Position numbers and translations under genes: made by a program. Of a stretch of 64,000 bases of DNA, positions 1 through 11,282 are shown piece after piece. The notes under the pieces were generated by a model. That model had not been told where the DNA came from, made no database searches, and was given only the letters and a program-made list of their open reading frames with translations. The stretch's first letter is position 1. Every line of letters begins with the position of its first letter. The DNA is from Folioceros fuciformis (lineage: Eukaryota > Anthocerotophyta > Anthocerotopsida > Anthocerotales), in NCBI GenBank assembly GCA_049999805.1, contig JBNGIO010005494.1, positions 18,315-82,314 on the forward strand. Direction: 5' to 3'.

Positions 1-2651
1 CGGAACTCACCAAACACAAATTCAGGTCGTCTAAGAAATTCAAAAACTTGAGGTACGTCTGTGTACAAAGAAATTGGCATACCACCCGTCCATGACGATA
101 TGCTTTGTCCATGTCCGTTCTCACCTACGTTTAGTTTCTGTATGGTGTTCGATACAAGACTTTGAACGTGCAAATCATAAGCCTGCACAGCCATGCACAT
201 TCCAACATGGAGCTACCCACTAGAAGTTGGACAACTGAGGGAGCAGTTGGTACGTATTGTTTGAGGGTTTAAACAATACGTACCTTCTTGAAAAAATTGA
301 TAGGCGTATGAAACCATGCTGTTAGTCGGGCCGACCTTTGCTGCTGCTCTCCCACTCCATCCAAAAAATCACGAGTGCATTCCTCACCCTGCTTCACATC
401 CTCTGTTGGCCACATCAGGGTATAACTGCGATTAAATCACAAAACATGTCAAAAGAAAAGAAAAGAACAAAATCATTCATGCTCAAGAAGATGGAAAGCA
501 GTGCAAGTTAGGAACTCAGAAAGACGGAGCTAAAGTCAGATTCCGTGTTGCACAAAATACGAAAAAGTACCTGATAGCAGACTTCAGTGTTCCATCAGGT
601 AAAAACATAAATGGAGCAACCCTAAAATTGGGGACGTCGCTGTGCCTCAACGCCGACCCAAGCTCATCCATCACATACCTATTCAGCACATCAAGCCAGC
701 TACGATCATGGATCCTTCAAACGAAAGAAGTGACTATGATTGAAACATCGATTGTAGGATGCCGCAAAATACCAGATAGGAGACTCATCGAGCTTCTCAT
801 CATCAGAGAGTCTGTATGTCATTACATACAGCCACATGCTCTGCAAAACTTTCTCAACAGGTGGTTCACCACTAGAAAAGGATGGCAGCCGTGGACGAAG
901 ATTGCTGTCAACGACCTCACTCTTTCGCTCCAGAATCTTTGCTACTGCTACACCGTTGACTTCCTGTAGGTTTGGCATTAATTTGACGATCGTCACAGCA
1001 CTGCTCCCAAATGGTCCAGGAATATCCACCTGCAAAGGTCCGCAATTCAAGTAACTCTAGTCTGTTACTGAAGTCTTTAAAGACGTAGCAATGCTTTTCA
1101 GACAGTCTGGGAATCAATCATGTGAAGTTAATGACCAAACAGTTACATGAGGGAACAGATGGGTGCCATAAAGAACAAACGCTCCCAAATGAGGTAGGGA
1201 GACAAGCAATTAGCCCCTGCATAGCGAAACATGGTATCTACAAGCGCCAAAATTGATCAGCTTCTAACCTGAAGTGACCGTAGAGATACAAGCGATCTCA
1301 ACGTCTGTACTAAGCTATCATAAGGCTCTGACACAAATTGATTCCCTTGCAGATTCAGGGATGCCAATTTTGGGAAGCTGCTGCTATTGAAAATCTGCCA
1401 AAAGTTGAGCATAGTGTCAGTATTAGAGCATTCGTCCTCAAGGAAAACGGAATACATAGCCATAAGATACCTTCACCGGGAAGGATGAGAGACGCCTGTT
1501 CGACAAATCAAGAGACTGTATTTCTACAAATGGGTCATGTGATAACGTTGTCTTCATTGGTGACTCGGGGTCATTAACATCAAGGCAGAATCCCACCGCC
1601 CATGCAGTATAGTTGTCGGTAAACTTGCTGTTGTAAATCTCAAGCGTTGGCAGGGCAGAAACAATGGCATCCCTTAAACTATCCCCTCTGCATACATTCC
1701 ACTCCTTAAAGTTACAACTCGCTCAGTTCATCATGCCCTCAACCTCTACGTCTAGCTGAAAGAAACGTCACCTACATTTCCTTGACGATTGGGTTCTCAT
1801 TAAGCCAAAGGGCACGTAGTTTGTGAAGTCGTTTCACAGTCCCAAGAGCCACTTGCGAGGACTGCAGTTTGTTTCCCCAGAGGCTTAGGCCAACAAGGTT
1901 CTGCAATAAAGAGAATACGTCATCTAAGATGCTGCAATATCAGCCTGTACAGATCAACGTGCGGGAGCTTTGAGCATTCAGAGTCGTAGGTAGGCTTACA
2001 GGGAACCGTGAAGGTACGTCAAGATGGATGAACACTTCATCAGTAATCCCCAAGTCGTCAAGCTCCAGCCAAAGGACTTCCTTCCCTCTCTCCTTTGCTT
2101 CTGCTTCGATCGTGCCAACCGCAATTTCAGCTCTGGGTTGCTCTTTCTCGACAAGTTCCTTTCCCAACGTCTGGGATTCATCGTCAGCATCACCCACGCA
2201 CATCAATGTGGCCATCCTCTCTGCCAAACCGGGAATCTCGTTCAGCTGCAACACCGAATTTGAACGGAATCAACCTATGCTAATCACTCTGATCCCAGCT
2301 CGAGTAATGCTCGGAAACGCATCCTGGCCGTGAACTTGCACCTAACTAACAAGAGCAATAAAAGGGGAGGACCTGTTTGCGAGCTTCAGGAAGGCGAAAT
2401 GACCAGGCATGATCGACAAGGAAGACATTAGAATGTTTGGCCATTTCCGGACAGGATAGCAGCAGCCGCCGCTGCCGACCTCCTTCACATGGCTCGATCT
2501 CGAAAAAGCTTCCTCCATCGAAAATGCTTTCCGACAACTTCTCAAACAGCTGCCGATGCAGATCAGCAGGAATGCCTGCAGAGGCCAGCAGCAGTCCGTG
2601 CACACGCACAAAGTCCTCGTATCTGGAGACGCCATGAGTCTCCATGCTCAT
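1..2651 (-). CDS. TTLL12: TTLL12-like protein, N-terminal part (gene runs off the left edge)
   Basis: Relative of tubulin-tyrosine-ligase-like protein 12, whose animal members combine an N-terminal SET-like/LRR part with a C-terminal TTL-type ATP-grasp part and are linked to tubulin and histone modification. Nine exons fit by GT/AG borders and phase: 2651-2373, 2245-2000, 1900-1776, 1687-1471, 1394-1269, 1056-773, 678-571, 425-284 and 182-1. Family landmarks in order: 'IFLIDHAW'-like text ('VFLVDHAWSFR') in exon 1; leucine-rich repeats in exons 2-5 ('LWLNENPIV', 'LASLNLQGN'); 'VMTYRLSDDEKLDESPIWYV' then 'MDELGSALRHSD' across exons 6-7; 'WPTEDVKQGEECTRDF' in exon 8; 'LYTDVPQVFEFL' in exon 9. 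The start is the ATG at 2651, with a second ATG at 2645. The catalytic TTL part lies outside the window, so activity cannot be judged. Family assignment is strong. Confidence 0.9.
251..282. repeat. 12-bp perfect inverted repeat at the start of a TTLL12 intron
   Basis: tacgtattgttt at 251-262 is followed by an 8-base loop and its exact reverse complement at 271-282. On the gene's strand the hairpin begins at the second base of the intron, next to the donor of exon 8 (exon end 284). Confidence 0.75.
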
Positions 2652-2903
2652 TTTATCGCCTGGTAGTCTCCGGGCTTACATCCTTAAACCTTCTGAGAAA
2701 TGTTCCACGCCCGAACTTGCTTTCTAAATATCGTACCCCATCCCTTTACACAGTTTGCTCAAAGCCAACTCCCAGTGCTACTCCAGCTCTAACCCTCACT
2801 CCCGCGGGTGATAAGCAGTTCCACTGACAACCGGGTGCAGCTTGGGACCGATCTGGCCCTGCTTGAGCTACATGGCCGGCATTGCGAGTCTCTCCATCGT
2901 CGC

Positions 2904-5878
2904 TCAAAGTCCAGAGCTCAGAATGTAATCTTCAATTTCCCTAATTTGACTGAGGTTAAGCAACTCAGGGTAATTATCGGCAACGATCTCTGCAACGGGA
3001 CGGGACGCACATAGAACTCGAAGGATATTTTGAGCTCGTCCATAGGATTGTTCAGCATTAGCAAGGAGCTGTTCAGAACGCAAGCCCTCACCAGCAAATC
3101 CTTGACCTCGTCGTGCTTCTTTCGCAACGTTTTTTCAATCTGAGAAGTAAGCTGGACAATATAGTTATAAAAGCATCTCATGTATAGACGATTAGAGTCA
3201 GGTCTTGCGTCACAAATTCAAGGATAGAGGTCTAAGGCGGACTTACTTGGTTCAACTCTTGTGAGAACTTATCGGCTTGGTCTGCAGTGTGCGTGCACAG
3301 TACTACCAACGTGCTCGGCGAATCAGGCTCTCCTTCTACCATGTACTCAAGAGCTTCGGACTCCTGAGAATCAAGCTGACCCTACAGCTCATGCAGTGTT
3401 CAAAAAGCACCCTCAGTAATGAAACTAAGTCAGCGCACCCCTTACTTGCGGATCCTGTGCAGCCTGGTCGTCAGCCTCGATTGCTTCTGTGACAAGATTG
3501 ATGCTCTGCTGAGCATTATCCTGCTGTTGCTGCTCTACAGGCGAGGGATGGAGGACTTCGGGTTCCTGTAAGCATTGAAGCTGAGGACATCAGATGCGTC
3601 AAGGATGAGCCGTGAAAGGTAATGTAATCAAGGAAACAATCTCACAGGTTTGATGGATGTTGCCATGGAGAGTACGTGCTTCGGACTCTGCTGCACCGAA
3701 CACTTGATATCCTGGTTTAGAGCATTTCAAAATTTAAGATAAACGTGATCCAGCAGACTGAGAACAGCCTATGACTGGGTTGAAGAGAGGAAAGCCATCA
3801 CCTGTACCTGCACATCATTTGCATCTCCAGCTAAATTGGCTTCAGAGTTCCTGTCCACAGCAAAATGGATTGACTTGTAGGAAACAAATGAGGTGAAGTT
3901 GAAAGACATCCCATCCCTGATATTACCCGGCAGATTTGACTTTAGAGTTGGAGTTCTTCTTTGGGGAGGCCTCATTATTCACACCGCCTGAAGTCTTCTG
4001 GGCTTCAAGCTAAGTAACATGTAGCACACAAAAAACAATTTTCATAAACCTGCAGACGAGCTGGAGTCACTACTGCAAAGGTGGAAAGACCTATGGTAGT
4101 CTCACCTGAGCTGCTCGTCTCTCCTGCAGCCGAGTATAATATGATGGCCGTCCAGACGTTGCTTGCTCCTGGTCCCGCACCATAAGTTTTTTTGGCGTTC
4201 CAGTTGGCAAACTTGCCCTGGCTGACTGCTTCAGACGTGGCAGGACCGGTTTGCTTACTCTGGGATATAAAACAAAAATTAGGTGTAAGGTCCTGAGCCC
4301 CACAAGTCTCAAGTGATGAGACGAGCAGGCAGCGTCTCCGTCGATACCCAATCATAATTCCACTGCCACGGAGGTTTGCCTCCGCTGCCTTGGTTTTGTC
4401 CACTGTGAACCCAACATCTGCGCCCGACTCCTGTCCCTGTGGCATTTTGTCTGTTCCGAGTTTTTTGCTCGCTTCCGGTTCCTTGACACCTGAGGTTGTG
4501 GCTCTTTGGGAGCCCTTTCTCTTTCCTCGCAGAGAATCTGTTGAAGGCTTCTGGCATGGGGTATCCTTGACTTCACGTTCCTGAGGCCCAGTCTTAACCT
4601 GCAAAGCTGACTTACCTCCTATTGCAACGGAGAACAATCGACTCTGCTGGTGGCCCTTAGCTTCAGGTACCAGACTGATGGATGTTAGCTTTAAAGTCAC
4701 GTTGGTGTCCGCCACGGTCGTACCAGCGCCACGCTTGTTCCGTCCCAGCGTGTCCACTGCTGCTTTCTGTGAACGTAGCGACTGTAAAACGGGCTCACAG
4801 TCCTTCATACGTAATTTCTTCGTTGTGTGAGGAACAAACTGGTTCGGCATTGAACTTGCTTTGGTTATTGCGGCGGTTGCATCGGAGCTGGAAAACGCGG
4901 CAGGACTACAAGCTGGCCTGGATGCACCGGGCAAAGGAGCAGAGCCATCAGATCCGTTCCCTCGAGACTCAAGGATTGCAACCGTGTCTGGGATTCCAAA
5001 TTCGATAGGCAAGCTTCGTTCCGCCTGGCGTGGTGTCACTGAAGTCTCTCTGCTCCGATCAACCAGTTCTCCCGATTCACGTTGGACGTCCTTAGGAAGA
5101 ATTCGAGCCCCGTCGGTCCCGTTGTCGGCTGAAGCTTGAGGCATTAGTACAGGCTCATCGGTCCCAGCTGAAGCCTGAGGAATAATTCGTGTCTTGTCGG
5201 CGGCAGCTGTTGCTTGTGCCTGCACTGGGCTACGGATATCATACTTATCCGAGAAGTCAAATTCCGTCATCGTAGCATCCATGGCACCTTCCGGTTCCAT
5301 CTTCCCGTCGCCAGCCTTAGGTTTATCATCAAACAACATATCCGCATCCTCAATATCCCCCTCTCTTGGAGGGATTGTGCGAGCCATGCCTTTCTTCCAA
5401 GACTTCTTAACGCTTTTGTCCTTAGCAGTCACAGGTTCCTCACCGAAGGAGGGCATATCAATGTCAAAGGACATGAGCTTGCTGAAGCCTCCGTCAAAAT
5501 CGACCTCCATATCCCTGCAACGTGTTCACATACCTGCCGACAGTCAGGTGAATCGTAGACGCCGTAGAGATGGAGATCAGCTAGTAGACATGCCAGACCC
5601 GTAGCCGACTATTCAGATCCCACACATACAGCTTGGACATTTCAAAGTCCTTTTTCGAGGTGGAAGGTCGAGGGTCATCATCGAAGTCCAAATTCAGATC
5701 TGCCTTCATGCTTCTTGGCTTCCATGAAAGGAAATCGTTCTCGAAGCCGTCATCTGCACAACGAGTACCGATTTCACACCTCGTCGCAAAACTCGAAATT
5801 CAAATGTCACGAAATTGAATCTTGCAACTCCGCTAATCTCCGACCAGAGTTCTTCTCTTGCGCCTGTCTGCCCGACAT
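2904..5878 (-). CDS. Uncharacterised acidic/low-complexity protein, possibly At4g18490-like
   Basis: Multi-exon gene of unknown function. A first ATG exon may start at 5878 ('[11 protein letters not shown]'). The next exon ends at 5630 and encodes '[11 protein letters not shown]', an acidic 'LDFDDDP' and 'FEMSKL'. The main exon runs from 5514 to about 4050 and begins '[19 protein letters not shown]'; it may contain one more small intron near 4270. It is rich in Ser, Thr, Lys and Glu. Short exons follow near 4000-3930 ('[14 protein letters not shown]'), 3856-3812, 3711-3645, 3570-3450 and 3395-3250. The last exon starts near 3140 with a charged helical stretch ('[14 protein letters not shown]'). 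The layout (FxSWKSM-like start, FDIDMPSF, C-terminal helix) recalls the uncharacterised plant family of Arabidopsis At4g18490, but that comparison is from memory. Two frames compete at the 3' end (see findings), so the stop (2904 or 2918) and exact exons are uncertain. Confidence 0.55.
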
Positions 5879-6185
5879 GTCTGTGACCTCCTCAAACTGT
5901 TACGCCTTCAGTGGATCAGAATTCTGGAAGGCCGATTATCCGACAATGTGGAGGCACCGGCAGCAGCAAGCACCAAGTGTGTTTAGATGTACGTGGAAGC
6001 TTGGACAAATAGATTCTGAAAGCGGGCGGGTGCATATGCGTAAAAGTATGGGTAGCGGTCCACCTAACCCGAGCCGCTGAATTTTGAAGCAGAGCCAAAA
6101 GCGGGAAGGAAGGCGAAGGCCGGCAGTGCGAAGCAAAGGAAGCTTGCTTGAAGTGTTAAGCATTTGCCTAGGGTTGTGAGCTGAG
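5879..6185. promoter_or_regulatory. Short divergent intergenic region
   Basis: About 300 bp separate the probable 5' end of the uncharacterised - strand gene from the CASC3 start codon on the + strand. The head-to-head layout suggests a shared bidirectional promoter. No TATA box or other clear motif was recognised, so only the arrangement supports this. Confidence 0.4.
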
Positions 6186-8609
6186 ATGGCGTTGCAGGCA
6201 GGCACCGAGGCGCCCTCGGACGCCTTGTCGTCGGGCGTGGAAGAAGGAGAGTTCGAGAGTGACAGCGATGGTCCTTCGACCCTGGCGCCACGGCGGCGGC
6301 AGGCCAGCGACGACGAGCCGGAGGAAGAGCGGAGGAGTGAGGTCCCGACCGGGGAGCCCGGGGTGGTAGATGCCACCTCCTCTGTGGACGATGATGGGGA
6401 GCCACGGGGTCCACCTTATTCGGATGATGATGGAGAGCCGCTAGACGATGAGGAGGACGAGGACGAGGGCGGAGTGTTGGTGCCCAGGAGACGAAGGAAG
6501 GGTAGTGATGAGGAGGAGGAGGAGGGGGAGGGGGAGACGGAGGAGGAAGAGGAGGAGGACCAGGAGGGGGCCAGCGTGCGGGAGGGCTTGCCAGCTGAGC
6601 GGAGGAAGGATGGGAATGCGGATGCAGCTGGGAAGGACGCATCTGGGGAGGAGAAGAAGGAGGCGGAACCGTTTGTTGTGCCCACCGCTGGTGCTTTCTA
6701 CATGCACGATGATCGGTTTCGCGATAGCGGCGGTGCTCGCCCGAGGTCTGCAGCCGCCCACTGAATTGTGCCGAATTCGTTGGTAAACCTTATGGTTTGC
6801 TGTCGTGAAGTATTTTTCTCCTCTGGTTTATGGGGAGTTTCGAATGTTGTTGCAGGCGGAGTATAGGTGGGAGGAAGCTGTGGGAAGCCAAGGATGAAAA
6901 ACCGTGGGTGCATGATATGTTTGAGGAGATGAGCATTCGGGATGATTCGTATGCTGGGGAGGTATGTCTTGCTGTGCAGCTTGTCTGCAGATGAAGTTAT
7001 GTAACAGCCTTGGGCCACGATGATGCAAAGAGGTTGTGACAGACATTGCGTTCCGCTCAGGGATCTCGTCGAGGTGTACGAGGTACAGGGCGTGGTCGTG
7101 GCCGGGGGAGGGGAAGGGGGAGAGGTGGAAATCGGGTGCCTGGAAATGAAGACACGGCAACGCGGGCTACTCGCAGAGGACGAGGACGTGGACGTGGTAG
7201 TAATACTGATAGGCGCTCAGACTCGGCCGTCAGCTCAAGTCACTTGTGAGTTTTTTTCTTGTCCACCACGCTGTTGCCTCCACTGAAATGCGTAACTTGT
7301 ATCCTGTGCTGAGTGTTTCGCTGAGACATGGTACTGTGCTTTGGGTTTGCTAGACTCCCTGACATGCTTGGTCTGCAATTCAGTGATTCAGTGAATGCCA
7401 AGGAGGCAACCCCTCCGGTGATTGAGAAGGAGTTGAGCCATGTAATAAGTAAACAGGAGAGCTCCAGTGCTAAGAAACCTTACGGTGGATCTCACCTGAG
7501 CTCTGCCTCGCCTCCCTTTTTCCCATCTGGAGCGCCGCAGCCAAAGTTGGTGAACAGGGAGGAGGGGACCTCTTCTCAGGTTAAGAGCCACGCCGCTAAG
7601 CCTGCCGTTACAGTGAAAGGGTCATCCACCTGGAGTCCCTCTGCATCTGGAGCTGTGTATGTCTCAAAACCTGCAGCATCTGGTGGGAAAGTGTTGTTGG
7701 GAGGTGCGAATCTCCAAAGCAGTGGGGATGTAGGAAGCTCATCTAAACCTGCCCCAAGTTTTCAGCAAGGTGCAAAGCCATATTCATCATCTGTTCTTCA
7801 ACATCAGAATCTGGTGAAGTCTCAGGGTTCTCAAGCAGCAAGCTCTGCCCAGGCTCAGCAGCCTGCAAAAGGTCTGAACACTGCCCAAGCAACTAGCCAA
7901 AGTAGGTCTTCTCAGTCTCAAGCTCAAACACTTCAGTCATCCCAAGGTGTAGGACAACCAGCCCACACTCGAACTCCAGTAAGGACGAGTAGCAGTGCTT
8001 CAGCAGGCTCATCACACTTGGGTAATAACAGTCGATTCAAGTCTGTAGGTGGAGGGAGAGGTGGTAGAGGTAATAATGTGCAGCTTGGGAGGGGGCAATT
8101 CGTTTTCAGTAACGGAGCTGGCAGTGGTATGCATATTGGAGAACCAGGCTACCCAACGGCACCTGTTGGACCTGGTAAGTTTGCTTCCATGAATAGGACC
8201 TGGTAAGCTTGATGTGTCTTGCATGCGGGTAATGACTTCTAAATATCCTAACATGTCTTTCAACAGTTGCTTTGCAATACGCTGGTCAGTCACAACCAGG
8301 CATGGGAATGCCTGCTGTGGGTATGGCAATGCCGAACTATTCTGGTCAACCACCATATGGGTTTGCGAATTCTGAAGTGACTTGGTGAGTTCTTGTCCGT
8401 TGTGCAATTCACGGATAACAACAGCCGTCTGTGTTTTTCCACTCATGTCACTATTTATGTTCAGGGTTCCTGTGATAGCTCAAGGGGCTGGCGTTGGTGG
8501 TGGTTTTGCATCTCCATTCATAGCTATTGATGGTGCAGCTTCGCCCATGTATTATGCGCAACCTTCCGGACAGCCTGCATCGTATCGTCCAGCTGGGTCA
8601 GTAATATGA
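6186..8609 (+). CDS. CASC3: CASC3/Barentsz (MLN51) exon-junction-complex subunit
   Basis: Core component of the exon junction complex: it clamps eIF4A3 onto spliced mRNA in the nucleus and links splicing to localisation, translation and decay. Six exons fit in phase: 6186-6745, 6856-6961, 7061-7245, 7384-8174, 8267-8384 and 8465-8609, giving 634 aa. Residues 1-160 are very acidic (runs of Asp/Glu). The diagnostic Btz/SELOR domain spans exons 1-2: 'VPTAGAFYMHDDRFRD' then 'GGRKLWEAKDEKPWVHDMF' and 'EEMSIRDDSYAGE'. An Arg-Gly-rich stretch follows in exon 3 ('GRGRGRGRGRGG'), then a Ser/Gln/Ala-rich tail with a second RGG patch and a Gly/Pro/Met-rich end. This order matches plant MLN51. The start is the first ATG of the acidic exon. 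UPF1, another mRNA-surveillance gene, lies about 3.6 kb downstream on the opposite strand. Confidence 0.95.
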
Positions 8610-8955
8610 GCATTTTGAAGGGCTTGATTTGGCGGTTATATGATAGGAGGCTCTAGGTGATCACTTAATTTGATTCATTCACTACTACTGGATATCTGTA
8701 CCGTACCGTACGTTAGAATCTAGGAAACTGTACAAATTGTGCTATCGGTCCTGTCGATGCTGCTTTGTAAAGCCAGCATTGTGACGTAAACATGTGAAGC
8801 TGCGCTTTTAGAATCCTCACCCTGAAGAATGTCGGATTTAGAAATTGAGGGTCAAAAACCATTTACATGATGCCTCGTGTGAACAGAATGGGAGAACCGA
8901 TGACTGGCTCAAAGCTTTGGAAACCACCTCCTAGCTCAGGTTAGATTCTGCCAGG

Positions 8956-9729
8956 TCATTTGAGCAATTTTAATAACATTGTAATTTGTAACTTGAACCA
9001 AGTGCCTAACTCGGTAAATTCGTGGCAACCTCCGATCGATCCCTCGAGAATACGTATTGCAAGACCTCTAAATGTCTTTAGCTTGTGATCCGTCACTTTG
9101 ATCTGTAGAGCTTGGAACTGATGAATTCGGGCAACGCCAAAGCAAGGCTCGCAGGTTTGTCTTAAATGATTGCTGGTCTCACTTGATTTGCAAACCTGAA
9201 AGACTGGTCTGAGGTGTTCGTCTTTGGTTATGTGTGGATCTGAATAAAGTTGTCGCAATTTTGCACTCAATCTATTTTGTTTTTCTGGTGACCGAAAATC
9301 TTCTGTATAATTTGTGAGCAGATATTCAGAAATGAATTTTGGGCACTGAGTCGACACATTGGGAAGGCCTGGTTTCCAGAGAACTCGAGGTCTTGAAAAG
9401 TTGCCGCGCCCTCGCTTCAGGTTCGCACGTCGTTCCCCTTGTAGGTGGGAGAGACGCTGTAAATTTGATGAACCCCCCACTGATGTACTGGCATGGATGT
9501 GTGATAGGGGCCAAGTTATCTTGGTGGCCATGGATCTTTGGATTGCGTAAGTTATGATGGTGGCCATGTATTTGTGTTGGGAACGGTCTAAGCTCCGCCG
9601 GTGACCGGTTACCAGATTACCGGCAGCTTGCCGGTTGCAAGTTGGTGACGTTGCTGGCAGGCTCTTGAAGTGTGCTGGTTGCAAGCAACAGCCAAGTTGT
9701 CTTAGGGCTGGTATGCATGGGTCCATCTC
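8956..9729 (-). CDS. Unrecognised 257-codon ORF
   Basis: An uninterrupted frame from an ATG at 9729 to a stop at 8956; the open frame continues upstream to at least 9852 without another ATG. The product is mixed in composition with several Cys and His and many Lys/Arg, and has no signal peptide, membrane segment or domain that I recognise. It lies convergent to CASC3, 347 bp after that gene's stop. The length is unusual for chance in DNA of this composition, but no homology supports it. It may be a lineage-specific gene, a transposon relic or accidental. Confidence 0.22.
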   Translation of the reverse strand, partial: EMDPCIPALRQLGCCLQPAHFKSLPATSPTCNRQAAGNLVTGHRRSLDRSQHKYMATIITYAIQRSMATKITWPLSHIHASTSVGGSSNLQRLSHLQGERRANLKRGRGNFSRPRVLWKPGLPNVSTQCPKFISEYLLTNYTEDFRSPEKQNRLSAKLRQLYSDPHITKDEHLRPVFQVCKSSETSNHLRQTCEPCFGVARIHQFQALQIKVTDHKLKTFRGLAIRILEGSIGGCHEFTELGTWFKLQITMLLKLLK

Positions 9730-9852
9730 CCAAGAAGCATTTGAAGACCTACAAAGTCCTTGCCAGGGCTCGCGATCCCAATGGATAAGCTTGAAGAGAC
9801 TCTTGGGGGAATTATTTCGTAACAAACTATGTGCCACATTGATGAACAGCAA

Positions 9853-10604
9853 GGGACTTGCTATCTAGTCAATGGCTGTGCAAAATTCTTCCCTCCGTCG
9901 GTACTTATTTCCACTCCATTGCTAAGCATGTCCTGAAGGTTTCCAGATGACTTTAGCATATGTCACGGATCTAGCTATGGTTCCGCTTAGCTCGACTGGA
10001 GACTGTAACATTGGATCAAACTGGTTCAATTCCCTTTGGTTTCGTTTGTCATGGAAGCAGACAATTTCCCATCTTAAACGGTCCCTGTACGTCGTTCACC
10101 TCCGAGTTTTTCTGCCATGCCTAATGTTCCATGCAATTCTTGTTGTGAATTTTCACACAGTTCAACCCAGGAAAATGCCTTTCTCCATCTGAGAACGGAG
10201 GGACTGCACGGTGCCTCCTCTGACCGGGTAGAAGGAGCCGTAGGACAGCTGCCACCATCGCACGACTACTAACCGCAAAAGTGACCGGGTTGGTGTGTGC
10301 ACTGCAGAGACTGCAATATGCCGACCTCGGCCCCACCCTTGCTCTCTGATTGCAACTTTTGGGAAGGAATCACGTCACAAACCTCGCAAATTGCAGCCAA
10401 TGCCGACCTACAAAACTGGCTGACCAATGCGTCCCGCCGTGCGAGCTCATGTCCTCCCTGTTGGGGATCTGCCGAGAGCGTGGCTAGCCTCATCACGCCG
10501 GAGCTTGTCCCTCTGTTCCGTGTCTGGAAGTAGACAGGTTTTGTGCTTGAGGCTAATTTCCCGTGTTACTCGAGATCTTAGATTTCGGCTTGCGTCACAG
10601 CAGC
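9853..10604. other. Intergenic, nothing recognised
   Basis: Upstream of the DMP gene. Only short overlapping open frames are present and none resembles a known protein. It probably holds the DMP promoter and 5' UTR. Confidence 0.4.
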
Positions 10605-11282
10605 ATGTCAGCAGCAGAGAGCTTGACCACGCCTCTGGTGGATGGCACCAGCACATCATCGCAAAAGCCATGGGAACCGGCGTCCGGTTCCACTGTGGTG
10701 GCCACTGGATTCACAGCAGACGAGCTGGCGGAGCTGGAGGAGGAGACACAGGCCATCAAGACTTTCAACCAGGCATTCAGCGGCACAGCCAATCTGGCAA
10801 ACCTGCTGCCTACCGGCTCCTTTCTCACCTTTCAGATCCTTTCCCCGATCGTCACCAACTCGGGAGGCTGCTCGAACATTATCTTCACCATTCTCACCTC
10901 CGTGCTGCTAGCACTCTGCGGTGGCTCAGCTTTCGTCCTCTCGCTCTCCGATTCGTTCCAGGCCACCAACGGCAAGGTGTACTACGGCCTCGTTATGCCC
11001 TACGGCTTGTGGTCCCCTTTCGTCAAGGGGGGGAGGATAGTGAGCAAAAAATACGCCCTGACGTTCTTGGATGTGGTGCACGCCGTGTTATCGATGCTGG
11101 TGTTCGGCACCAGCACGCTGCTCACGGAAAACGTCCGTACGTGTTTCTACCCGGACGTTTCACCGTTGGTGTATAATCTCGTGCCTGTCACGGTAGGATT
11201 CTTCATTTCCTTGTTTTTCATTTTCTATCCGACGACCAGACACGGTATCGGTTATCCCGTAGTAGCTGCCATCGTGAGATGA
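10605..11282 (+). CDS. DMP (DUF679) family membrane protein
   Basis: Plant-specific four-helix membrane protein of the DUF679/DMP family. Members sit in endomembranes or the plasma membrane; some act in membrane remodelling and, in flowering plants, in gamete fusion. Single exon of 225 codons. The start is placed at the ATG at 10605 ('MSAAESLTTPL'); the frame is open to 10563 but the extra residues look non-conserved. The family core begins 'ANLLPTGSFLTFQILSPI', with later helices around 'ILTSVLLALCGGSAFVLSL', 'FLDVVHAVLSMLVFGT' and 'LVPVTVGFFISLFFIFYP', ending with the typical 'TTRHGIGYP'. The family's conserved Asp in 'SLSDSF' and the Asn-Gly after it are present. It is convergent with UPF1. 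Confidence 0.93.
   Translation: MSAAESLTTPLVDGTSTSSQKPWEPASGSTVVATGFTADELAELEEETQAIKTFNQAFSGTANLANLLPTGSFLTFQILSPIVTNSGGCSNIIFTILTSVLLALCGGSAFVLSLSDSFQATNGKVYYGLVMPYGLWSPFVKGGRIVSKKYALTFLDVVHAVLSMLVFGTSTLLTENVRTCFYPDVSPLVYNLVPVTVGFFISLFFIFYPTTRHGIGYPVVAAIVR

Noticed and set aside
6064-6761. - strand Pro/Ser-rich ORFs opposite CASC3 exon 1
   Set aside because: Produced by the Glu/Asp-rich codons of CASC3 read backwards.
10427-11176. 249-codon + strand ORF overlapping DMP
   Set aside because: Out-of-frame shadow of the DMP coding region, Arg-rich and without membrane segments.
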